From: Woeseiaceae bacterium
GTDB taxonomy: Bacteria; Pseudomonadota; Gammaproteobacteria; Steroidobacterales; Woeseiaceae
Direction: 5' to 3'
Assembly: GCA_028279985.1 (NCBI GenBank)
Contig: JANQMR010000018.1
Location: 124,001 to 188,000 of the forward strand
Length of the DNA stretch: 64,000 bases
Shown here: positions 49,956 through 58,335 of the stretch, piece by piece
Position numbering within the stretch: position 1 is the first letter of the stretch
Layout of the letters: every line of letters begins with the position of its first letter
Translations under genes and position numbers: made by a program
The notes under the pieces: generated by a model
Seen by the model: the letters and a program-made list of their open reading frames with translations, nothing else
Database searches by the model: none
What the model was told of the DNA's origin: nothing

Positions 49956-51236
49956 TTGGGCGAAGACGTTTCGCTATCCGCCCTGTTCGGGCTGCTGGTA
50001 TTCCTGCTGCTGCTGTCGGCCTGCTTCTCAGGCTCGGAGACGGCGCTGGTCAGCCTGAACCGCTACCAGTTACGACACAAGGCTCGGCAGGGACATCGCG
50101 CGGCAAGACTCGCCGAACGACTGCTGCAACGGCCCGATCGCCTGATCGGCCTGATCCTGCTCGGCAACAACCTGGTGAATTTCTCGGCGGCTTCGCTGGT
50201 TGCCCTGATCGCGCTCGAAATCGGCGGAGAACCCGCGGTTGCCATCGGCACCCTGCTGCTGACCCTGACCGTGCTGATTTTCGCGGAAGCGGCGCCGAAA
50301 ACACTGGCGGCCCTGCATCCGGAACGGATCGCGTTTCCCGCCGCGCTGGTGTATTACCCGTTACTGAAGATCACGTATCCGATCGTCTGGCTGACCAACA
50401 CCGCATCGAACGGTGTGCTCTACCTGCTCGGGGTCCGACCCGACGATGCCGTGCTCGACTCGCTGACTCGCGAGGAACTGCGCACCGTCGTGCACGAAGC
50501 CGGGCATCGCATTTCCAATCGTTACCGGCAGATGCTCATCAGCATCCTGGATCTGGAGAAAGTGTCCGTCGACGACGTCATGGTGCCTCACAACGAAATT
50601 CTCGGCATCGACCTCGACGAGGACGATCAGGTCATCCAGCGAATCATCCAGCAAAGTGAACACACGCGCCTGCCGGTGTATCGGGACAACATCGACCAGG
50701 TCGTCGGCGTACTGCACCTGCGTAAACTCGCGAATTTCGCGAAACTGGCGCTGGATCGCAAATCCTTGCTGGACCTGCTCGAGGAACCGTACTTCGTGCC
50801 CGAGGGCACGCCGCTCAGCACGCAATTGGTTCAGTTCCAACGGCGGCGGGAACGCATTGCGCTGGTCGTGGACGAGTACGGCGACATCCAGGGGATCGTG
50901 ACGCTCGAGGATATCCTCGAGGAAATCGTCGGAGAATTCACCACCGGTCCGTCCGACGAAGACGAGGACATCATTCGCGAGTCGTCGGACTTCTACCTCG
51001 TCAGTGCGACCGCCAATATCCGCGAGCTCAATCGGGCGCAGGGCTGGGAGCTGCCCACCGAAGGTCCGAAAACCCTCAACGGCCTGATCGTCGAAATGCT
51101 GGAGACGATTCCGGAACCCACGACCTGTCTCAAGATCGACGGCTACCCGATCGAGATCATCGCCAGCGACGAAAACCGCATACGCACGGTCCGCATCGGC
51201 AAGCGTATCGTCGAAAACGAGAAACGCGCCGAATAG
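49956..51236 (+). CDS. corB: CNNM/CorB-type transporter with CBS domains
   Basis: The protein has 426 residues. The N-terminal DUF21/CNNM membrane domain contains LLLLSACFSGSETALVSLNR, GLILLGNNLVNFSAASLVAL and VLIFAEAAPKTLAALHPER. Two CBS domains follow (MVPHNEILGIDLDEDDQVIQ, LVVDEYGDIQGIVTLEDILE), then a CorC_HlyC domain (GLIVEMLETIPEPTTCLKID). Such proteins mediate magnesium/cobalt efflux. The start is TTG at 49956 after GGGAGG. It follows ypjD by 131 bases. Confidence 0.9.
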   Translation: MGEDVSLSALFGLLVFLLLLSACFSGSETALVSLNRYQLRHKARQGHRAARLAERLLQRPDRLIGLILLGNNLVNFSAASLVALIALEIGGEPAVAIGTLLLTLTVLIFAEAAPKTLAALHPERIAFPAALVYYPLLKITYPIVWLTNTASNGVLYLLGVRPDDAVLDSLTREELRTVVHEAGHRISNRYRQMLISILDLEKVSVDDVMVPHNEILGIDLDEDDQVIQRIIQQSEHTRLPVYRDNIDQVVGVLHLRKLANFAKLALDRKSLLDLLEEPYFVPEGTPLSTQLVQFQRRRERIALVVDEYGDIQGIVTLEDILEEIVGEFTTGPSDEDEDIIRESSDFYLVSATANIRELNRAQGWELPTEGPKTLNGLIVEMLETIPEPTTCLKIDGYPIEIIASDENRIRTVRIGKRIVENEKRAE

Positions 51237-51402
51237 GCCCGATCATCGGATCGACGAATACCGGGCACGTGTCGAGCAGCTCCGGTGAAACCTATCGGCA
51301 GCTACCAGGCGCGGATCGCATGAGGCTGCCGAAACGAATCGTCTACGAAAAGCGGTACGCCGTCCCTTTTGTCGAGTGATGTCGAGTGATCATTACCTCG
51401 CC

Positions 51403-52746
51403 TCAGAAACAGGCCTCCAGCGCCTCGCGCAGGCGTGTCACGCCAATCACCTCGATGTCCTTCGGCGGGCGCTTCGGCACATTGGCCTGCGGCACGATGG
51501 CTATGGCATATCCCTGCTTGGCTGCCGCGGCGACGCGCTCGGCGCCGAACCGGACCGGGCGGACCTCGCCCGCCAGGCCGACCTCGCCGAAACTGACCAG
51601 CCGGGCCCGGCAGCTACGATCGCGAAAGCTCGAGACGATCGCCAGCAGCGACGGCAGGTCGACCGCAGTTTCGCCGATGCGCAGGCCGCCGACCACGTTG
51701 ACGAATACGTCCTCGGCGCCGAGCTGTATGCCCCCGTGTCGCTGAAGCACGGCGAGCAACAGGGCGATCCGGTTCTGATCGACGCCCTGAGCGACCCGTT
51801 TCGGATAACCGGAGCCGCCCTCGGCGACCAGCGCCTGCAACTCGACGAGCAGCGGGCGGCTGCCTTCCCAGGCGACCGAAACGAGGCTGCCGGGCTCGTC
51901 CACGGTGTCCCGCGACAGGAATATCGCCGACGGATTCCTGACCTCGCGAAAACCGGCAGCGCCCATCGCAAAAACGCCCATCTCGCCGCTGGCGCCGAAA
52001 CGATTCTTGACGGTCCGAATCAGCGTGTACCGGCTGGCCGGGTCGTTCTCGAAGTACATGACCGTGTCCACCATGTGCTCGACGACCCGCGGACCGGCGA
52101 TCGCGCCTTCCTTGGTGACGTGCCCGACGACAAAAACCGCCACGTCGCGCCGCTTGGCGAATTGAACGATACGCCCCACGCATTCCCGCAATTGCGCGAC
52201 GGATCCGGCCGCGGAAGGCAGATCGTTGCTCGCCATCGTCTGCATCGAGTCGATGACGAGCACGCGCGCGTCACTTTTGGTTGCCTGGTCGAGCACGTTT
52301 TCGAGCGACGTATCGGCCAACAGGTGCAGGTGTCGACTTGCGAGCGCAAGCCGGCGCGCACGATCGGCGACCTGGCGCAAGGACTCCTCTCCGGTGGCAT
52401 AAAGCACCGGCAGTCCACCGGAAACATGCGCCGAGACCTGCTGCAACAAGGTCGACTTACCGACCCCCGGATCGCCGCCGATCAACACGACGACCCCCGG
52501 CACGACCCCTCCGCCCAGCACCCGATCGAATTCGCCGAATCCGGTCGGGTACCGCTGTCCGTCGTCGCCGGCGGATACTTCGGCCAGGAGCTCGGGTGAC
52601 GGACCGGCCGCGACAGCGGCGTCCCGCCCGCTGAGTGTCGTCTCGGCAAGTGAATTCCAGGCCGAGCACTCGGGACACTGCCCGACCCATTTGACGCTGT
52701 GGGCACCGCATTCGGTGCAGACGTAAGCCCGTTTTCGTTTCGTCAC
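51403..52746 (-). CDS. radA: DNA repair protein RadA
   Basis: The protein has 447 residues. The C4 zinc finger (YVCTECGAHSVKWVGQCPEC) is followed by the RecA-like ATPase with Walker A IGGDPGVGKSTLLQQV and the RadA-specific KNRFG motif (RTVKNRFGASGEMGVFAMG), then a Lon-protease-like domain (LLLAVLQRHGGIQLGAEDVF, SFGEVGLAGEVRPVRFGAER). RadA is a branch-migration helicase in recombination. It is convergent with corB and divergent from the CHASE2 kinase gene. Confidence 0.96.
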   Translation of the reverse strand: MTKRKRAYVCTECGAHSVKWVGQCPECSAWNSLAETTLSGRDAAVAAGPSPELLAEVSAGDDGQRYPTGFGEFDRVLGGGVVPGVVVLIGGDPGVGKSTLLQQVSAHVSGGLPVLYATGEESLRQVADRARRLALASRHLHLLADTSLENVLDQATKSDARVLVIDSMQTMASNDLPSAAGSVAQLRECVGRIVQFAKRRDVAVFVVGHVTKEGAIAGPRVVEHMVDTVMYFENDPASRYTLIRTVKNRFGASGEMGVFAMGAAGFREVRNPSAIFLSRDTVDEPGSLVSVAWEGSRPLLVELQALVAEGGSGYPKRVAQGVDQNRIALLLAVLQRHGGIQLGAEDVFVNVVGGLRIGETAVDLPSLLAIVSSFRDRSCRARLVSFGEVGLAGEVRPVRFGAERVAAAAKQGYAIAIVPQANVPKRPPKDIEVIGVTRLREALEACF

Positions 52747-52810
52747 CCGCCTACCGTCCGGAGCTCGCGGCGCGCTGTGACAAACCGTCTGAGGTTGACG
52801 CCGCTATCTA

Positions 52811-52843
52811 TTGTTTTATAAAAGAAAATCTGGATACTATAAT
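52811..52843 (+). promoter_or_regulatory. AT-rich segment with a perfect -10 box before the kinase gene
   Basis: In an otherwise GC-rich window, TTGTTTTATAAAAG and a TATAAT box (52838-52843) lie in the gap between radA and the kinase gene. A -35 at optimal spacing is unclear (TTATAA 16 bases upstream, or TTGTTT at 21). It probably drives the kinase-phosphatase-FHA group. Another weak TATACT lies at about 52984. Confidence 0.4.
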
Positions 52844-53011
52844 CATTTTCCCGAACCGGGCTCAGTGCCCAGGCTCGAGCCCTCGCGCCGGGATGCCAGC
52901 GTCGGGATGGTAGCACCGAACATTGCCCCCGTATTACATAAAAAGTGCCAACCCATTCTCATTAAGATCACTGGCGATTCCCTATACTTTTGCCGTGAAA
53001 ACAGGGACCTG

Positions 53012-55105
53012 ATGGACTTGGATACGGCTGACAGGCAAAAAAGGACCCGGCTGATTTCGCTGTGTTTCGCGAGCCTTTTGCTATTGCTGATGTATGGGCC
53101 GCTCGCACAGTGGTTCGTGGTCGCAGACCGGCTGATCTACGACAAGCTGGCCGCGGCCCTGCCCAATCGCGGCATAGAAAACGCGTACATCCTGAGCATC
53201 GATCCGGCCAAACTCGACCAATCCCAGGTACTGGACCGATACGGACAGGTCCTTGCGCTGCTGCGCCAGGCGGGCGCCGAACGAATCGTTCTGCCGCAGC
53301 CGCCGCCGGTCGCCGCGGACGACCCGCTACCCGGCTGGACCGCGTCGCTGGCCTCCGGAACGTCGATTTACGTGCCGACGCGGCATCGCTTCGCCGACAT
53401 CACCGGGCACGACGGCTTTGTCAACTTCGCAGCCGACCCCGATGGCGTGCTCCGTTCGGTGAACATGTGGCAGCTCAACGACGGCGTCATGTCACCGTCG
53501 CTGCCGTTGGCGATCGCGTTCGACAGCGGGGACGCCGAATCGGGATACCGGCTTTCCAATGCCGACGATCTGATCTTTCTGTCGAACCGCATCGCGGTCG
53601 AGCGTCCGGACGTGGATGAACTGCTGAGGGGACGCATCAACCCCAGCATATTCGCCGGCGCGACCGTCTTCGTCGACACCGAGCCCGAGCTCAGCGGCGC
53701 CGTGGCCCGACTGCCTTCCGGCGAATTCGCCACCCATTCCGAAATCGTCGCCTCGCTGCTTGCCGCCCTCCAACAGGGCCGCGCAATCGTCGCTCCGTCG
53801 TGGGTCACCGCGCTCGAGGCGCTGGCTCCGGCCCTGCTGGCCGTCGTCGCGATCATGCTCCTGCCGGACCGTGGCCGCCGCAACATCCTGTCCATCACGG
53901 CCGCGATCGTCGCCGCGCTGTTACTGATCGAGATGCTGGTTCTGTATGTGCTGCAGGTACGCATCGACCTCGGCAGGCCGATCCTGATCTTGAGCGGCAT
54001 CTCAATCCTGAGCGCCTGGCTGGTCGGCAACCCGACGAAAGCTTCCAAAGACGCGTTCAAACGGGGCTCCGACTTCCTCGCCGCCGGCCGGCTCGAACCC
54101 GCCTTCGCGGAGTTCCGGCAGTGCCCGCCGTCCGATACGCTGGCGGCGGTGATGTACAAGCTGTCACTGGCTTTCGAGCAGCAGGCCAAACCGGAGCGCG
54201 CGGAAGCCGTGCTCGACTGGATGAAACGGACGCACGGCACCAACCTGAAGCCGCAGACGGCCGCCAAAAACGGCGGTATGCCGCAGCGGCTCGGACGTTA
54301 CGTCATCGAAAAGCACATCGGCCGCGGGGCAATGGGCGCCGTCTACCTCGCCCGGGATCCCCGTATCAACCGTTCGGTGGCGGTGAAAGCGATCCCGATA
54401 GAGAAGGAATTCGAGGACGAGGAGCTCAAGGAAGCCCGCCTGCGCTTCTTCCGTGAAGCCGAATCGGCCGGAAGGCTGACGCACCCGAACATCATTACCG
54501 TGTTCGACGCAGGCGAGGACAAGGGCCTGGCCTACATCGCCATGGAATACGTCCCCGGTATACCGCTGACGAGCTTTGTCGACCCGACCAAGCTGCTTGC
54601 ACCGAAACGCGCACTGGAGCTGGTCGCGTGTACGGCAGATGCTCTCGACTATGCCCACAATCAAGGGGTCATCCACCGCGACATCAAGCCGGCCAACCTG
54701 CTCTACAACCCGAAGGAGGGTTCGCTCAAGATCAGCGACTTCGGCGTCGCGCGGATGACGGACAACAACCGGACCAAGACCGGCATCGTGCTCGGCACCC
54801 CGATGTACATGTCGCCAGAGCAGCTCGGCGCGGAAAAATTGACCGGCCTATCGGACTTGTTTTCGCTTGGTGTTACTCTATACGAGCTTCTGGTGGGTGA
54901 AGTGCCCTTCAAGGCCAGCAACATCGCCGTGCTAATGACCAAAATCACGACAGAGGATCCGGTGCCGGTATCCGGCAAGCGCGCCGGCATTCCCCCGAGC
55001 GTCGATACCGTTCTCGCCAAAGCCCTGGCAAAACACCCCCAGAGCCGCTTTTCGTCGGGCGCTGAGATGGCGATCGCGCTTCGCAACTGCGCGCGCATCT
55101 CCTAG
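53012..55105 (+). CDS. CHASE2-domain membrane serine/threonine protein kinase
   Basis: The protein has 697 residues. One N-terminal membrane helix, a periplasmic CHASE2-like sensor (AYILSIDPAKLDQSQVLDRY, GFVNFAADPDGVLRSVNMWQ) and three C-terminal helices near residues 265-345 precede a cytoplasmic Hanks-type kinase: GRGAMGAVYLARDPRINRSV with VAVKAIPIE, VIHRDIKPANLLY, ISDFGVARMTD and GTPMYMSPEQL. ATG at 53012 with AGGGA upstream is preferred to extensions. It heads a set with a PP2C phosphatase and an FHA protein, so it likely senses an envelope signal and phosphorylates cytoplasmic targets. Confidence 0.92.
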   Translation: MDLDTADRQKRTRLISLCFASLLLLLMYGPLAQWFVVADRLIYDKLAAALPNRGIENAYILSIDPAKLDQSQVLDRYGQVLALLRQAGAERIVLPQPPPVAADDPLPGWTASLASGTSIYVPTRHRFADITGHDGFVNFAADPDGVLRSVNMWQLNDGVMSPSLPLAIAFDSGDAESGYRLSNADDLIFLSNRIAVERPDVDELLRGRINPSIFAGATVFVDTEPELSGAVARLPSGEFATHSEIVASLLAALQQGRAIVAPSWVTALEALAPALLAVVAIMLLPDRGRRNILSITAAIVAALLLIEMLVLYVLQVRIDLGRPILILSGISILSAWLVGNPTKASKDAFKRGSDFLAAGRLEPAFAEFRQCPPSDTLAAVMYKLSLAFEQQAKPERAEAVLDWMKRTHGTNLKPQTAAKNGGMPQRLGRYVIEKHIGRGAMGAVYLARDPRINRSVAVKAIPIEKEFEDEELKEARLRFFREAESAGRLTHPNIITVFDAGEDKGLAYIAMEYVPGIPLTSFVDPTKLLAPKRALELVACTADALDYAHNQGVIHRDIKPANLLYNPKEGSLKISDFGVARMTDNNRTKTGIVLGTPMYMSPEQLGAEKLTGLSDLFSLGVTLYELLVGEVPFKASNIAVLMTKITTEDPVPVSGKRAGIPPSVDTVLAKALAKHPQSRFSSGAEMAIALRNCARIS

Positions 55106-55136
55106 GGCTTTTTAACGACTAGTGCCTTTTAACGAC
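55102..55136. repeat. 17-bp tandem repeat at the kinase stop and phosphatase start
   Basis: TAGGGCTTTTTAACGAC (from the kinase TAG at 55103) is followed by TAGTGCCTTTTAACGAC and then the phosphatase start AATG. Stops at offsets 0, 10 and 17 close all three frames. Confidence 0.7.
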
Positions 55137-55137
55137 A

Positions 55138-55965
55138 ATGAGCCTGCGCGGAAAAATCAACTTTGCTTCTCTGACGGACACCGGCCGCGTCCGCGACCAC
55201 AACGAGGACTCGATCGGCTCCGACCCCGACCTCGGCCTGATGGTGCTGGCCGACGGGATGGGCGGCTACAACGCCGGTGAGGTGGCCAGCGGCATTGCCG
55301 TGCAGATCGTATCCGAACTCGCCACCGAAGGCGCCAACCGGGAGGAGCGAGACGACATCGACCCGCACAGCGGCATGATGCGGCAGAGCATCGTGCTGCG
55401 CGATGCCGTGTACCGGGCCAACAAGATCATTTATCAGACGGCACAGAGCCAGACGCACTGCGAGGGCATGGGTACGACGATCGTCGCCTGCATGTTTTAC
55501 GACAACAAGGTGTCGATCGCGCACGTCGGCGATTCGCGAGCCTATCGGGTCCGTAGCGGCAAATTCGAGCAGCTCACGATGGACCATTCGCTGCTGCAGG
55601 AACTGGTCGATCGCGGCTTTTACTCCGCCGAAGAGGCGCAACGTTCGACCAATCGCAACTACGTGACCCGGGCGCTGGGGGTGGAGCCAACCGTCGAGGT
55701 CGAGGTTCGGGAATTCGACGTGCTGCGCGACGACGTTTACCTGCTCTGCTCGGACGGCCTGCCCGACATGGTGGAAGACGAGGATATTCACTTAACGATC
55801 AACACTTTTAATGCTAGTCTTGACGTGGTTGGTCAACAGCTCGTGGACTTGGCCAACGACCATGGAGGGCGGGACAACGTATCGGTGATGCTGGCACAGG
55901 TGGTGGATTCGTTCTCCGCAAGAAAGAACCTGCTCGTGAAAATCGCCGGTTTGTTTCGCTCCTAG
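55138..55965 (+). CDS. PP2C-type protein phosphatase (Stp-like)
   Basis: The protein has 275 residues. Metal-binding motifs are RDHNEDSIG, MVLADGMGGYNAGEVAS, IAHVGDSRAYRVR, LLCSDGLPDMVED and GGRDNVSVML, a complete PP2C set. It should reverse phosphorylation by the kinase encoded just upstream. The SLTDTGRVRDHNED start is typical of Stp/PrpC. After its stop a run of degenerate AGGGAGATAGG-like repeats fills the gap to the FHA gene. Confidence 0.94.
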   Translation: MSLRGKINFASLTDTGRVRDHNEDSIGSDPDLGLMVLADGMGGYNAGEVASGIAVQIVSELATEGANREERDDIDPHSGMMRQSIVLRDAVYRANKIIYQTAQSQTHCEGMGTTIVACMFYDNKVSIAHVGDSRAYRVRSGKFEQLTMDHSLLQELVDRGFYSAEEAQRSTNRNYVTRALGVEPTVEVEVREFDVLRDDVYLLCSDGLPDMVEDEDIHLTINTFNASLDVVGQQLVDLANDHGGRDNVSVMLAQVVDSFSARKNLLVKIAGLFRS

Positions 55966-56048
55966 GGATTGCTCCTTTAGAGATTGTTCCTGGGGAGATA
56001 GGTCCTAAAGGTAGGACTAGGGAGATAGGACAGGGAGATGAGGGATTC
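55963..56048. repeat. Degenerate short repeats between phosphatase and FHA genes
   Basis: Units such as TCCTAGGGATTGC, TCCTTTAGAGATTGT, TCCTGGGGAGATAGG, TCCTAAAGGTAGGAC and TAGGGAGATAGGAC follow the phosphatase stop. Many carry TAG or TAA. The remaining part of the gap to 56186 shows no gene; GCGGATCGCTTTTGCGG is a further small repeat before the FHA start. Confidence 0.5.
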
Positions 56049-56186
56049 CGAAGATCGGGCCTGTCGCAGAGCGAAACGGTGGCCATCGATGCCGCATGAC
56101 CTCACGCCGGTATCCCGTCCCGGACTCGATCGCAGATTGCTTTTGCGGATCGCTTTTGCGGCTCTTGAAGAAAACGGCGAGAAATC

Positions 56187-57098
56187 ATGGCACGCTTAAT
56201 TCTTAGTCTGGACAATCAGGTTCTGGCCGAATACAACATGAGCAAGGAGCGGTATACCATCGGCCGCCTTCCCGACAACGATGTACGCATCGACAATCCT
56301 GCGGTCAGCGGGCATCACTCGCTGATCATCAACATCCTGAACGATTCCTTCCTCGAAGACCTGAACAGCACCAACGGCACCTACGTCAACGGCAAGCTGA
56401 TCAAGAAACACGCGCTGCAACACGGCGACGTGATCACGATCGGTCATCACCAGCTCCGTTTCTCCGACGAGCCGGCGACGGAAGCCGAGCAGGACGAATT
56501 CGAGAAAACGATGGTGATCCCGTCCGGCCAGCAAGACGCGGATCAGCTCGCCATGGCCGAAAAGGCCGCGGAAGCCGCCGCGATGGGGGAGGCGGACGGC
56601 GGCGTTCGCCTCGACCCGGAAGATGCGGCCGCGCTGGAGCAAGACGCGAGGCCCGCGATCGCGAGCAACGACTCGATTGCCGAGCACGTCCCCGAGCACG
56701 TCCCCGAGCACGTCCCCGAGTACGTGCCCGAGCCTGAACCGGCGCCAGTACCCGAGCCCGCAGCGGAACCGGTATCACATTCGGCCACGGCGGCCGGTAT
56801 CGACCCCTCGTCCGCGCCGAACGCGCTGCCCCTGGCCAAGCTGCAGGTGTTGAGCGGCGCCTTCGCCGGACGGGAACTCGAATTGACCAAGGCCCTGACG
56901 ACTCTGGGCCGGCCAGGCGTCCAGGTTGCGGCGATCACGCGGCGCGCCGAGGGTTACTTCATCGTACACGTCGAATCGGGCCAGGAAGGCGACTTCCCGC
57001 TGATCAACGGCCAGCCTATCGGTGCCCAGGCGCGCAAGCTCGCGGACAACGACGTGGTCCAGCTCGCCGGCGTCAAGATGGGATTCTTCGCGTCCTGA
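56187..57098 (+). CDS. Protein with two FHA domains
   Basis: The protein has 303 residues. The N-terminal FHA domain has YTIGRLPDNDVRIDNPAVSG followed by HHSLI and LNSTNGTYVNG, the phosphothreonine-binding residues R, S, H and N. A low-complexity linker carries four repeats of EHVP/EYVP (about residues 168-185, 12-bp DNA repeats) and glutamate/proline runs. A second, degenerate FHA-like domain (VLSGAFAGRELELTKALTTL) closes the protein. It probably docks phosphorylated targets of the neighbouring kinase. Confidence 0.9.
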   Translation: MARLILSLDNQVLAEYNMSKERYTIGRLPDNDVRIDNPAVSGHHSLIINILNDSFLEDLNSTNGTYVNGKLIKKHALQHGDVITIGHHQLRFSDEPATEAEQDEFEKTMVIPSGQQDADQLAMAEKAAEAAAMGEADGGVRLDPEDAAALEQDARPAIASNDSIAEHVPEHVPEHVPEYVPEPEPAPVPEPAAEPVSHSATAAGIDPSSAPNALPLAKLQVLSGAFAGRELELTKALTTLGRPGVQVAAITRRAEGYFIVHVESGQEGDFPLINGQPIGAQARKLADNDVVQLAGVKMGFFAS

Positions 57099-57110
57099 GA
57101 TACCGGGAGG

Positions 57111-58214
57111 TCAATCGACCACCTCACTCGCTTCGCGGTTCATGACCCCGCACAGAAGCTCATAGGGAATCGTTTCGGCCCAAGCGGCCACCTCTTCCAC
57201 CGGCAGTTCGTCACCCCACAACAACGCAACGTCCCCGACGCGATCGCTTGCGCCAGGCCCCAGATCCACCGCGATCATGTCCATCGAGACATTGCCGATC
57301 AAAGGCACGCGACGGCCATTGACCAGCACCGGCGTGCCGGTTCGAAAGTGCCGTGTGTAACCGTCGCCATAACCCGCCGCGATGATGCCCAGCACGGACT
57401 CGGTGTCGCTGGTGTACCTGCCGTGATAACCGACCCGGGCTCCGGCGGCCAAACGCTTGACGGCGATGAGCCGGGCCTCGAACTGCATGACCGGCTGGAG
57501 GCCGAGTTGCTCGCCCGTTCGATCGAGAAAAGGCGAGACGCCGAACAGGGCTATGCCCGGCCGAATCCAGGTGTCGCCGCGATGTCCGAGGCTCGCCGCA
57601 TCCGCGACGCTTTCCGGCCAGGCCAGCGTCGCGGGCGTATTGGCGATACTGATCGCGCCGTCGAAACTCGCGACGACGGGCCGAAAACGGTCGAGCTGTA
57701 GCCGTGTCGCCGGATCGTCGAGTAGATCGGCACTGGACAGGTGCGTCATCAGCCGCAGCTCGCCGACCGACGGGCAACGGCGCAGGCGGGCAATCAAGCC
57801 TGCCGCGTCGTCGAGGGCGAAACCCAGCCGGTTCATGCCCGTGTCGAACTTCAACCATACCGTGAACGAGGCGGTCCGCTTCGCTTCCAGCAGTTCGATC
57901 TGCTCTGGGCAGTGCACGACGATGTCGAATGCCTGGCGTTCGGCTACCAGCAATTGCTCGCGAGTCCAAACACCCTCGAGCAAAACGATCGGCTGTTCGA
58001 CACCGGCCGCGCGCAGACGCTCTGCCTCGCCAATGCGCGCAACCGCAAACGCGTCCGCGGCCTTCAAGCGCGTGGCGACGGACACCAGGCCATGGCCGTA
58101 AGCGTTTGCCTTGACCACGGCCATCACCCGGCAGCCTGGCGCCGCCGCACGAATCGCGTCGAGATTGTGTTCCAGCGCGCCAAGCCGTATCAGGGCTCGC
58201 GCCCCGAAACTCAT
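57111..58214 (-). CDS. alr: Alanine racemase
   Basis: The protein has 367 residues. The PLP lysine is in MAVVKANAYGHGL, the second catalytic tyrosine in AGARVGYHGRYTSD, and other motifs are LKFDTGMNRLGF and GNVSMDMIAVDLG. It makes D-alanine for peptidoglycan. It follows dnaB, as in E. coli and relatives. Its ATG overlaps the stop of a 17-codon mini-ORF that is itself chained to dnaB. Confidence 0.96.
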   Translation of the reverse strand: MSFGARALIRLGALEHNLDAIRAAAPGCRVMAVVKANAYGHGLVSVATRLKAADAFAVARIGEAERLRAAGVEQPIVLLEGVWTREQLLVAERQAFDIVVHCPEQIELLEAKRTASFTVWLKFDTGMNRLGFALDDAAGLIARLRRCPSVGELRLMTHLSSADLLDDPATRLQLDRFRPVVASFDGAISIANTPATLAWPESVADAASLGHRGDTWIRPGIALFGVSPFLDRTGEQLGLQPVMQFEARLIAVKRLAAGARVGYHGRYTSDTESVLGIIAAGYGDGYTRHFRTGTPVLVNGRRVPLIGNVSMDMIAVDLGPGASDRVGDVALLWGDELPVEEVAAWAETIPYELLCGVMNREASEVVD

Positions 58215-58335
58215 CGACGAGCCTCGCCGGCGTCGCTGACGCTACGGGTGAACCGGATCGTCACGGAAGTGCAGCGCCTACACGGGCGTCGCTTCGGGTA
58301 TCGCTTCCAGCATCGCTTGGGTCGAGCCTCGACAT
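58211..58335 (-). other. Two chained mini-ORFs between dnaB and alr
   Basis: The first (58261-58335, 24 codons, opening MSRLDPSDAGSDTRSD) starts at an ATG overlapping the dnaB stop (TGATG). Its stop overlaps a GTG (GTGA) opening the second (58211-58264, MTIRFTRSVSDAGEARR), whose stop overlaps the alr ATG (ATGA). The 120-base gap is thus fully tiled. The first contains three 12-bp units (AAGCGATGCTGG, AAGCGATACCCG, AAGCGACGCCCG). Confidence 0.45.

Noticed and set aside
51270..51350. Terminator between corB and radA
   Set aside because: CGGCAGC and GCTGCCG can pair but across a loop of more than 20 bases and without a T-run.
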